DNA of 39,625 bases, from positions 1 to 39,625 of the forward strand of contig JAVBLG010000016.1 in the NCBI GenBank assembly GCA_031553655.1. Reading direction: 5' to 3'. The number at the start of each line of letters is the position of its first letter. Position 1 is the first letter of the stretch. Made by a program: the position numbers and the translations under genes. This DNA comes from JAVBLG01 sp031553655. Its GTDB lineage: Bacteria > Desulfobacterota > Desulfovibrionia > Desulfovibrionales > Desulfovibrionaceae. Below are positions 33,590-39,625 of the stretch, piece by piece. The notes under the pieces are model-generated. The model saw nothing but the letters and a program-made list of their open reading frames with translations. It did no database searches and was not told the origin of the DNA.

Positions 33590-35263
33590 ATGAATCAAAT
33601 TTTCGCTGTCGGAAGACCGAAACTCTTCCGCTTTATGACGCGCTCCCTGGTTTACGTTCTGTTTCTGCTGGCTCTTAGTTTTTCCGCCTTTGACTTTGAA
33701 AACGGCGGCCCGTGGATTAATCCCGACATCTTCGCCCGGATGGATCCCTTGGCCGCCTTAACCGTGCCTATGGCCGCGCGAGATTTAATTCCCGCCCTGT
33801 GGCCCGGCCTTCTGGTGCTAGCCTCGGCGCTGTTTTTCGGACGCTTTTTTTGCAGCCATGTGTGCCCTATGGGCACAACCCTGGATATAGGCAGCTTCTG
33901 CGCCACAAAACTCAGGGGCAAAGGCCCGAGAATTCTGCCCGCCCTTAACCGCGAAAGATGGAACAAAGCCCGCTTCTGGCTGCTCAGCGCCATTATCGGG
34001 GCGGCGCTTCTGGGGGTCAACCTGGCCTTCTGGGCCGCGCCCATGCCCCTGGTCAACCGTTTTTACGCCACGGCTCTGCACCCGCTGCTCACTCTGGCCG
34101 GGCATACAGCCCTGGTGAACACCCAGCCGCTGGCCGACTCGCTGAGCCTCACCTCGCTGGCCTATGCCCAGATATCCCCGCGCCGTTTTGAAGCCGTTTT
34201 CTTTATTTTGTCCTTTTTCGGCCTGCTTTTCTGGCTGGAGATAGTGCGCCCCAGATTCTGGTGCCGCTTTCTCTGCCCTGCCGGAGCTTTAATGGGTCTA
34301 CTCTCTCTCCTGGCTTTCTGGCGTCCGCGCGTAAATTCCGAATGCGTGGAATGCGGTCTGTGTGCCAAAGCCTGCCCGGCGGAATGCCGAGGTGCGAACG
34401 GGCAAACCCATGTGGCCTCCGAATGCCTGGGCTGCCGAGAATGTCTCGCCGCCTGTCCCAAAGGAGCCATAACCTTCATGCCCACGGGCGCTAAAACGGA
34501 TATCAGCAATAGATTACCGGGCCGTCCGCCACGGCGAGGTCTTCTCGTTTCCCTGGGCGCAGGGGCCGGGCTGGCCATGGCTTCAATGATTGAGGCCAAG
34601 ACTCATGTTTTGCCCGGCGAGCGCGGTCTGTTGTGGGATAAAAGCTGCATTCGCCCGCCGGGAGCCGTGCCGGAGCCGGAATTTCTGGCCCGGTGCGAGC
34701 GTTGCGCCCTATGCATGAAGGCATGTCCCACAAACGGGCTGCAACCCGACATTTTCCAAAGCGGCACAGCCGGACTTTTCACACCGCTGCTGGCCGCGCG
34801 GCGCGGCCCCTGCGAACCGGGGTGCCGGGCCTGCGGCCAGGTATGCCCCACTGGAGCTGTGCGTAATCTTACCTTGCGCGACAAACAATGGGCAAAGGTG
34901 GGCACCGCCGTGGTACACCGCGAGCGTTGTCTGGCCTGGGAGCAGGGTAAAAGATGCGTGGTTTGCCAGGAAGTGTGCCCTTACGGCTCCGTGGAACTTC
35001 TGACCACGCCGGGTATAAGCGTGCCCGTTCCTTTTGTGCGCGCCGAAAAATGCTTTGGCTGCGGCTATTGCGAAAATCATTGTCCTGTGCGCCTGCCGGC
35101 CATTGAAGTGGAACCCCTGAATGCCATGCGGCTAAAAACAGGCGCTTATGAGGAAGCCGGTAAAAAAGCCGGGCTGAGCCTGGAGCCGTCCAGGAAAGAT
35201 GAAACCTACCCCGGAGCGGAAGAGCCTTCAAGTGGAGGGCTGCCTCCGGGCTTTACGGAATGA
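33590..35263 (+). CDS. Fused NapH/NapG-like membrane polyferredoxin
   Basis: A 557-residue protein. Residues 1-245 form a NapH-like membrane domain with helices near 18-35, 66-84, 129-149 and 200-218, and the CxxxCP motifs FFCSHVCPMG (C88, C92) and FWCRFLCPAG (C225, C229). Two [4Fe-4S] motifs follow (C252-C262 and C279-C289). Residues 310-334 (GRPPRRGLLVSLGAGAGLAM) form an internal twin-arginine-like segment. Then come four more clusters: C369-C379, C412-C419 (with C408), C447/C456-C463 and C488-C498. NapG-like and NapH-like parts are separate genes in nap operons; here they are one chain. It probably oxidises quinol and passes electrons outward. The ribosome site is weak. Confidence 0.88.
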   Translation: MNQIFAVGRPKLFRFMTRSLVYVLFLLALSFSAFDFENGGPWINPDIFARMDPLAALTVPMAARDLIPALWPGLLVLASALFFGRFFCSHVCPMGTTLDIGSFCATKLRGKGPRILPALNRERWNKARFWLLSAIIGAALLGVNLAFWAAPMPLVNRFYATALHPLLTLAGHTALVNTQPLADSLSLTSLAYAQISPRRFEAVFFILSFFGLLFWLEIVRPRFWCRFLCPAGALMGLLSLLAFWRPRVNSECVECGLCAKACPAECRGANGQTHVASECLGCRECLAACPKGAITFMPTGAKTDISNRLPGRPPRRGLLVSLGAGAGLAMASMIEAKTHVLPGERGLLWDKSCIRPPGAVPEPEFLARCERCALCMKACPTNGLQPDIFQSGTAGLFTPLLAARRGPCEPGCRACGQVCPTGAVRNLTLRDKQWAKVGTAVVHRERCLAWEQGKRCVVCQEVCPYGSVELLTTPGISVPVPFVRAEKCFGCGYCENHCPVRLPAIEVEPLNAMRLKTGAYEEAGKKAGLSLEPSRKDETYPGAEEPSSGGLPPGFTE

Positions 35264-35303
35264 ATGGGACCGGCCGCATTACGTATTCATAAAAACTTCT
35301 TTT

Positions 35304-35443
35304 AGAGCGTTTTGCGAATGAAATGAGCGAAATGCTCTGACGGCTCGTGCGTTGTCAGGGCCGTCCGGACACAAAGTGTCCGTAACTTAGGCGGCGAAGA
35401 CGCCGTAATAACATGCTGTTCCGAGCCGCCGGTGAAAGGCGGC
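35304..35443. other. Structured spacer with five consecutive hairpins
   Basis: H1: 35304-35315 with 35327-35338 (12 bp, two G-U). H2: 35339-35344 with 35360-35365. H3: 35366-35372 with 35376-35382 (perfect, 3-nt loop). H4: 35392-35396 with 35401-35405. H5: 35425-35430 with 35438-35443. No open reading frame and no T-run after any stem. It is either a structured RNA or a repeat of unknown kind. Confidence 0.55.
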
Positions 35444-35521
35444 GCAGGACAATCAGCCTTAATTATTAAAAAATAGTTTCAGGCAATGGATAATTTAAAA
35501 AGCAAAATGCTATATGGACTG

Positions 35522-35613
35522 AGACTTCCCTATTCAGAGATGAGTAATCCGCACGGTTCCTATCCACCGCAGACGGAGTCAGTCGGAGGATGGAGCCGGC
35601 TGTGGATTGAAAT
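35522..35613 (-). repeat. Dispersed ~92-bp element, copy C (inverted, decayed)
   Basis: Reading the minus strand from 35613: ATTTCAATCCACAG, then CTCCGTCTGCGGTGGATAGGA (20 of 21 bases as in copy B), then CGTGCGGATTAC. The terminal GC hairpin is broken. It ends 36 bp before the radical SAM gene start, so it may carry part of that gene's upstream region. Confidence 0.75.
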
Positions 35614-35648
35614 ATAGTTCAAGCCGTAAATATAATGTGGAGTAAAGC

Positions 35649-36788
35649 GTGCAAGTAGTTGAACCGAGAAGATCAGGAAAATCTATGCGGCATTTTGCCA
35701 GGCAAAGAAAAATGAACAGCAGGCTTAATCTGCTCGAAAGCCGTTGCAACCTGCCGGATGTTACGTCGGTGCCGCTGAAAATTGGTCTTGATATATCCAA
35801 TGTCTGCAATATAAAATGTATTTTTTGCGTCACAGAAGGCGGCCGCAAAAAGCCTTCAGATCCCGAAGCATTCCGATCTCCCGACATGCTTGACGCCTAC
35901 GAGCCCTTGCTGCCTTTTATCGAAACGGCCATCCTTTCTTCATTTGAAGCGATATTGAATCCGCGCTTTGACCAATTCGTTCGCCGTTTGCACAGATATG
36001 AAACCCCAATCCAACTTTTTTCCAACGGTCTGGCTCTTACACCGGAATTGAGCGAATTTTTGCTGCGGCATTCCTTTGACAGCCTGCTCTGCTCTTTTCA
36101 CGGGGCCACAGCTGATACCTACCACAGCATTATGCGCGGTTCCAATTATGACACGGTGGTAAAAAATCTGATCGCCCTGAAGGTGCTTGCCAAACGACAC
36201 AACCCCGGTTTTGAGCTGACCCTTGTATTTTGCGCCATGCGCAGAACCATTGGCGAACTGTGCGACTTTGTGTCTCTGGCCCATTCGGTCGGAGCGAAAT
36301 ATATCTCCGTCAATTACCTGCTGGTCCCCCAAGAAGATCCAAAACTCGAACAGGAATCCGTCTTTTTCCATCAACATCTATATGATGCGGAAGTTGCCAA
36401 AGCCAAGGAAAAAGCGCGAAGCTTAGGCATCGGCCTGAATCACCAGCCCATGTTTTCACAGAGCCCCGCCGAAATTGGAAACTCGCCCTGCTATCGGCCT
36501 TGGCAACATATGAATATAAATCAAAACGGCGATATGCAGGTCTGTTGCGGCGGAGCGCCGGTACTAGGAAATCTGTATGCCTCGGGGTTTGACAAGCTGT
36601 GGAATTCTCCAGGAGCTGTGGAGTTTCGCTCCAAAGTCAATTCTGACAATCCGCCCGAAGCCTGCCTGAAATGCACGCGCGGACGAGAAACACCGGGGGA
36701 AGTCACCTCCCACCTAATCTATTTGCGCGGATTACCAGAGGCAAAACGGCTGGATTGCCTGCGCCGCCTTGGCCTTCAAGAAAAATGA
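35649..36788 (+). CDS. Radical SAM/SPASM-domain protein
   Basis: A 379-residue iron-sulfur enzyme. SNVCNIKCIFC holds the CxxxCxxC site (C53, C57, C60) for the [4Fe-4S] cluster that cleaves SAM. The C-terminal region (C281, C299, C300, C339, C342; CYRPW then MQVCCGG and CLKC) resembles a SPASM-type auxiliary cluster domain. Such proteins modify peptides, enzymes or sugars; no precursor peptide or target gene is adjacent, so the substrate is unknown. The start is GTG at 35649, 6 bp after GGAG. It is alone on its strand and converges with the DUF362 ferredoxin gene. Confidence 0.88.
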   Translation: MQVVEPRRSGKSMRHFARQRKMNSRLNLLESRCNLPDVTSVPLKIGLDISNVCNIKCIFCVTEGGRKKPSDPEAFRSPDMLDAYEPLLPFIETAILSSFEAILNPRFDQFVRRLHRYETPIQLFSNGLALTPELSEFLLRHSFDSLLCSFHGATADTYHSIMRGSNYDTVVKNLIALKVLAKRHNPGFELTLVFCAMRRTIGELCDFVSLAHSVGAKYISVNYLLVPQEDPKLEQESVFFHQHLYDAEVAKAKEKARSLGIGLNHQPMFSQSPAEIGNSPCYRPWQHMNINQNGDMQVCCGGAPVLGNLYASGFDKLWNSPGAVEFRSKVNSDNPPEACLKCTRGRETPGEVTSHLIYLRGLPEAKRLDCLRRLGLQEK

Positions 36789-36789
36789 A

Positions 36790-36840
36790 ATAAAAAATTA
36801 CGGGGGGCTGTCTACAAATGTATTTTGGTAGACAGCCCCC
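36790..36840 (-). terminator. Intrinsic terminator between convergent genes
   Basis: A perfect 13-bp stem (36803-36815 with 36828-36840) and a 12-nt loop are followed on the minus strand by TAATTTTTTATTT. It suits the minus-strand DUF362 gene best and may also stop the radical SAM transcript. Confidence 0.8.
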
Positions 36841-36881
36841 GGCCTGAATTATTTAGCGAGCTGTTTTACCCGCAACGCGAT

Positions 36882-38000
36882 CTACTTTCGATCGAGTTTC
36901 ACCAACTCATATTCACCGCTACCCAAGCCGATTTTCTCGGCATGGGCGATCTGGCTGCGCCAATTAGTTACCGGATGCACATTTTTTATGTGATCGCCGT
37001 GACAGCACACGCTTTCGGAAAGGGCGCTGCCCGGCAGCATGGGGGCGGCGTTTACCGCGTCGATGCAGGCCTGATCCAAGGCCACCATGTCGAATGAGGC
37101 GAAAATGCCGATATCCGGCACTATAGCGGCGTCATTTTCGCCGTGGCAATCACAGTTGGGGGAAACCTGGTTCACAACACTGATATGGAAGTGAGGCCTG
37201 CCGTCAACCACGGCCTTGGCATATTCGGCCATTTTGTTGTTTACATCGTCGGTAGCGCTGGAAAAAGCGCAGGATATCGCATGGAAGTTGCAAGTTCCGA
37301 TGCAACGCCCGCAACCCACACAAAGGCTGTAATTAATCGAAGCCTTTTTGTTCTCGCCAAACTCTATAGCGTCCTGGGCGCAATACTTGGCGCAGGTGTG
37401 GCAGCCGGTGCAACGCTCCTGGTTGATTTCGGGCTTGCCGTTACTGTGCATGGCCATTTTTCCGGCGCGGCTGCCGCAACCCATGCCTGTATTTTTGATT
37501 GCTCCGCCAAAGCCGGTTAGTTCATGCCCCTTGAAATGGCTAAGGGAGATGAAGATGTCGGCGTCCATAACCGCCCGCCCTATTCTGGCGGTTTGCAGAT
37601 ATACGCCACCGTCGATCGGCACTTCCACATCGTCGGTGCCTTTGATACCGTCGCCAATGATAACCTGACAACCGGTGGAAAAAGGTGAATAGCCGTTTTC
37701 GTAGGCGGCGTCGAGATGCACCAGCGCATTGTTGCGGCGGCCCACATACAAAGTATTACAGTCAGTGAGGAAGGGGCGTCCTCCAAGGACTTTTACCCGA
37801 TCGGCCACTGTTTTGGCAAAATTGGGGCGCAAAAATGACAAATTGCCCGGTTCACCAAAATGCAATTTGATGGCCACAAATTTTTTATCGAAGTCTATTT
37901 TTTCAATCCCGGCTTTAAGCATCAGGCGATCCATCTTCTCCAGAAGGCTGGTTCCCACCTTGCAGCGCATATTTGTGAAATAAACTTTAGAGTTGCTCAT
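36882..38000 (-). CDS. DUF362 protein with two [4Fe-4S] clusters (cytoplasmic)
   Basis: A 372-residue protein. The N-terminal DUF362 core has VAIKLHFGEPGNLSFLRPNF and LSHFKGHELTGFGGAIKNTGMG. A ferredoxin insert holds C197-C200-C203-C207 and C227-C230-C233-C237. There is no signal peptide, unlike the other DUF362 gene 3.4 kb away. Proteins of this build are common in anaerobes, often labelled simply as 4Fe-4S binding. The function is unknown; a redox or assembly role is inferred from the clusters. Single gene with its own terminator. Confidence 0.87.
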   Translation of the reverse strand: MSNSKVYFTNMRCKVGTSLLEKMDRLMLKAGIEKIDFDKKFVAIKLHFGEPGNLSFLRPNFAKTVADRVKVLGGRPFLTDCNTLYVGRRNNALVHLDAAYENGYSPFSTGCQVIIGDGIKGTDDVEVPIDGGVYLQTARIGRAVMDADIFISLSHFKGHELTGFGGAIKNTGMGCGSRAGKMAMHSNGKPEINQERCTGCHTCAKYCAQDAIEFGENKKASINYSLCVGCGRCIGTCNFHAISCAFSSATDDVNNKMAEYAKAVVDGRPHFHISVVNQVSPNCDCHGENDAAIVPDIGIFASFDMVALDQACIDAVNAAPMLPGSALSESVCCHGDHIKNVHPVTNWRSQIAHAEKIGLGSGEYELVKLDRK

Positions 38001-38058
38001 AAAAATTACTCCAGTTCAGGAAATTTTGATAAATATATTTTTGCCGCGTCCAGTTCGC

Positions 38059-38110
38059 GTAAAAGCAATAAAACGCCCGTCACCTCCCCAAAAACTTGAA
38101 GAAGGCGGGC
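38059..38110 (-). terminator. Possible terminator of the TunR-like gene
   Basis: A weak stem (GCCCG 38075-38079 with CGGGC 38106-38110) is followed on the minus strand by GTTTTATTGCTTTTACG. A separate 6-bp hairpin (38114-38119 with 38136-38141) lies just before it. Confidence 0.3.
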
Positions 38111-38149
38111 ATCCCTGTATACATCAAGCCGCCACTACAGGCAATATTA

Positions 38150-39265
38150 TTAATTTTTATGCAAAATAACGGCATAAGAGCTGAAAATCATGCGGGCCGT
38201 ATCATCTGTGGCCAGACCCAAAGCGTCAAAGCCCGCAGTAGACAATACGGCGCAGAGTTCGGTTCCATCCGAGGCGCGCAGCGCGCATTCCGTATTTATT
38301 TTACCCCTGATTATTCTTACAATAACGCCTTCGCGACTGTTTTCGGCACTGCTTAAACCGGGCCGGTCGCTGCGTTCCATGATCAGCCAGGGGGCTTTCA
38401 CTTCGGCGGTTATCAACATGCCGGGCTTGAGGCCAAGGCGCTCGGCGCTGGTGTTGGTTATAATGGTGCTGAGGGGTTCGCCGTCGGTGGCGGTCAACTC
38501 CACCAGAGTTTGCACCTCTCCTTTTGCCAAGGCGCGTACCTTGCAGAAAAAGCTGTTGCGGGCGCTGGTTTTACGACCGGATTCCCTATCCATATATAAT
38601 TTAGTGAGTTCGCCCATGTCTTCTTTTGAAAAAGAAACATACGACGTGGTGAGATTGGGCGTGGAATGCCCCAACAGGTGTTGCACCGCCGGAAGCGGCA
38701 TGTCGTTGCGTAAAAGCTCCACTGCCCTGGCTTTGCGAATCATTTCCGGGCCGCCAAGATTTTTTGCAAATCCGCATTCTTCGGCCCGTTCGTAAAATTT
38801 ACGGCGCACATAGGCCGGGTCCACGGCAAAAAATTTTTCCTCTTCACCTTCGGCCAGCAACAGCGCAAGATCGTGGGCCAGGCTTTCAGAAATCTGCGCT
38901 TCGCGCCGAGATTCGCCGGTTCCGCCATAGCAAACGGTGAGCTGGGCCAGGTCAATATCGCGCGCGGGATCAAGCTCCAGAACTTCGCTGAGCTTGGCTC
39001 CGGTATATCTTATCAGTAAAAAAATCAACAAAATACGTTTACGCGAGGCCGAAGCGCCGACGTAAGAAGGTCTACTGGCGTGATCGACCACGCAGGTGGC
39101 CGCTTTATGGTTACTCACTATTTCCGACGCGCCTGGCGCACAGGCTCTGCCACGCCGCACAGGACCGGCCGCAAATTTTCTGAAGGCTTGCTCCAGGCGC
39201 TCCAAGCGCACGGAATCAAGCAAGTCTTCGTCGACCGAGGGAGATATTATTCTGTCTTGATTCAT
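38150..39265 (-). CDS. tunR: TunR-like tungstate-responsive regulator (integrase-like domain + two Mop domains)
   Basis: A 371-residue protein. Residues about 75-215 form a tyrosine-recombinase-like domain. Residues about 239-296 and 313-370 are two Mop/TOBE oxyanion-binding domains (for example ITNTSAERLGLKPGMLITAEVKAP). This architecture is that of TunR, a tungstate-responsive transcription factor described from Desulfovibrio. Several recombinase active-site positions are changed: the first Arg is Lys (TGAKLSEVLEL, K91), and the HxxRH box reads EMIRK (E174, R177, K178), while H200 and Y209 remain. It is therefore probably a regulator and not an active integrase. Its own upstream region has two matched operators, which suggests self-control. 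Confidence 0.85.
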   Translation of the reverse strand: MNQDRIISPSVDEDLLDSVRLERLEQAFRKFAAGPVRRGRACAPGASEIVSNHKAATCVVDHASRPSYVGASASRKRILLIFLLIRYTGAKLSEVLELDPARDIDLAQLTVCYGGTGESRREAQISESLAHDLALLLAEGEEEKFFAVDPAYVRRKFYERAEECGFAKNLGGPEMIRKARAVELLRNDMPLPAVQHLLGHSTPNLTTSYVSFSKEDMGELTKLYMDRESGRKTSARNSFFCKVRALAKGEVQTLVELTATDGEPLSTIITNTSAERLGLKPGMLITAEVKAPWLIMERSDRPGLSSAENSREGVIVRIIRGKINTECALRASDGTELCAVLSTAGFDALGLATDDTARMIFSSYAVILHKN

Positions 39266-39284
39266 AAACTACCTATAGTATTTA

Positions 39285-39308
39285 ACACGATTTTTATAAA
39301 TTTCGTGT
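39285..39308. promoter_or_regulatory. Operator O1 over the tunR promoter
   Basis: ACACGA-N12-TCGTGT, a perfect inverted repeat with an AT-only spacer. It covers the -10 hexamer (39298-39293, TATAAA) and predicted start of the minus-strand promoter, so a bound protein would block tunR transcription. Confidence 0.65.
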
Positions 39309-39344
39309 TTTATATTGACAAGCATATCTATTCTTCGCTATAAA
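39293..39344. promoter_or_regulatory. Back-to-back promoters with overlapping -35 elements
   Basis: Minus strand: TTGTCA (39321-39316), 17-bp spacer, TATAAA (39298-39293), facing tunR. Plus strand: TTGACA (39315-39320), 18-bp spacer, TATAAA (39339-39344), facing the right edge. The two -35 hexamers share five bases, so RNA polymerase can serve only one at a time. Confidence 0.65.
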
Positions 39345-39348
39345 TATA

Positions 39349-39372
39349 TCACGAAAAATATTGTTTTCGTGA
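39349..39372. promoter_or_regulatory. Operator O2 over the divergent promoter start
   Basis: TCACGA-N12-TCGTGA, with flanking A and T runs that extend the symmetry to 9 bp per arm. It has the same CACGA-N12-TCGTG core and spacing as O1, centre 64 bp away, and overlaps the predicted start of the plus-strand transcript. Confidence 0.65.
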
Positions 39373-39625
39373 CCAAAAGCGCATAAAAAATTTTAATTTT
39401 ATCATTTTACCAATTTGTATTAACGATATAAATTTATTAAATAAACTTTTTTGGTAAAGGGAGATGGGGTTGTGGGGTACGGGGGGAACCCCTTTTTGGA
39501 AAAAAGGGGGTGACCCCTTGCCCCACACCCCCCACTCCCAATAACAAAAACTATTTTTTAAAAAAATTATATTGTTAATAAAAATTGTGAAAATGTTAAT
39601 ATTTATATATTTTATGAGCGTTTTG
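39373..39625. other. Structured leader-like segment at the right edge
   Basis: No gene is seen. An inverted repeat TTTACCAA (39406-39413) / TTGGTAAA (39451-39458) is followed by a large G/C hairpin at 39465-39534 with an inner 9-bp stem (39489-39497 with 39501-39509). The remainder is AT-rich. If the plus-strand promoter is real, this is the 5' untranslated region of a gene beyond the window. Confidence 0.45.

Noticed and set aside
35590..35613. CRISPR-like end GTGGATTGAAAT in repeat copy C
   Set aside because: The ending resembles some CRISPR repeats, but the copies are single, far apart, and not separated by spacers; no cas genes are present.
38150..39265. Integrase of a prophage or genomic island
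   Set aside because: The recombinase-like domain is fused to two Mop domains and has altered catalytic residues; no attachment repeats or phage genes are nearby.

Overview
The window looks like chromosome from a sulfate-reducing deltaproteobacterium of the Desulfovibrio group. The clues are a complete six-subunit energy-converting Ech [NiFe] hydrogenase operon, two tandem lactate permeases, membrane and cytoplasmic polyferredoxin/DUF362 proteins, and a TunR-type tungstate regulator (integrase-like fold fused to two Mop domains), a family described from sulfate reducers. Genes are of moderate GC content and several intergenic spaces are strongly AT-rich. No prophage, CRISPR array or intact insertion sequence is visible.

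Layout. 1-753: 3' end of a hybrid sensor kinase. 800-4702 (minus): trmJ, a DUF456 membrane protein, a phenylacetate-CoA ligase-type enzyme and a DUF1786 protein. 4851-7606 (plus): proA, nadD and a TPR protein. 7607-8819: a strong terminator, a long hairpin repeat, a SAM methyltransferase and copy A of a dispersed repeat. 8820-13885 (minus): pgk and two L-lactate permeases separated by terminators. 14134-24174 (minus): a compact cluster thrS-infC-rpmI-rplT-pheS-pheT-merR-rpe-tkt joining translation to the pentose-phosphate pathway; infC appears to start at an ATA codon inside the end of thrS. 24285-25301: tRNA-Val(GAC) and a PilZ protein. 25302-26119: AT-rich spacer with repeat copy B. 26120-32004 (minus): echABCDEF plus a seventh, unrecognised gene. 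32005-32552: spacer with three 13-bp direct repeats. 32553-35263 (plus): a Tat-exported DUF362 protein and a NapH/NapG-like fused polyferredoxin. 35264-35648: a run of hairpins and repeat copy C. 35649-36788: radical SAM/SPASM protein. 36882-38000 (minus): cytoplasmic DUF362 ferredoxin. 38150-39265 (minus): the TunR-like regulator, then a divergent promoter region with two matched operators.

How it fits together. Lactate uptake feeds an anaerobic respiratory metabolism. Ech would couple ferredoxin and H2 to ion translocation, and the polyferredoxin/DUF362 genes probably move electrons between the membrane, periplasm and cytoplasm. The TunR-like regulator suggests tungstate control of genes beyond the right edge.

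The least explained items are: (1) the shared -35 divergent promoter with two CACGA-N12-TCGTG operators about six helical turns apart; (2) the seventh ech gene; (3) the Tat-DUF362/fused polyferredoxin pair behind an array of direct repeats; (4) a three-copy ~92-bp element that resembles an orphan IS200/IS605 right end; and (5) two structured non-coding segments. All functional statements rest on reading motifs by eye; no search was run.
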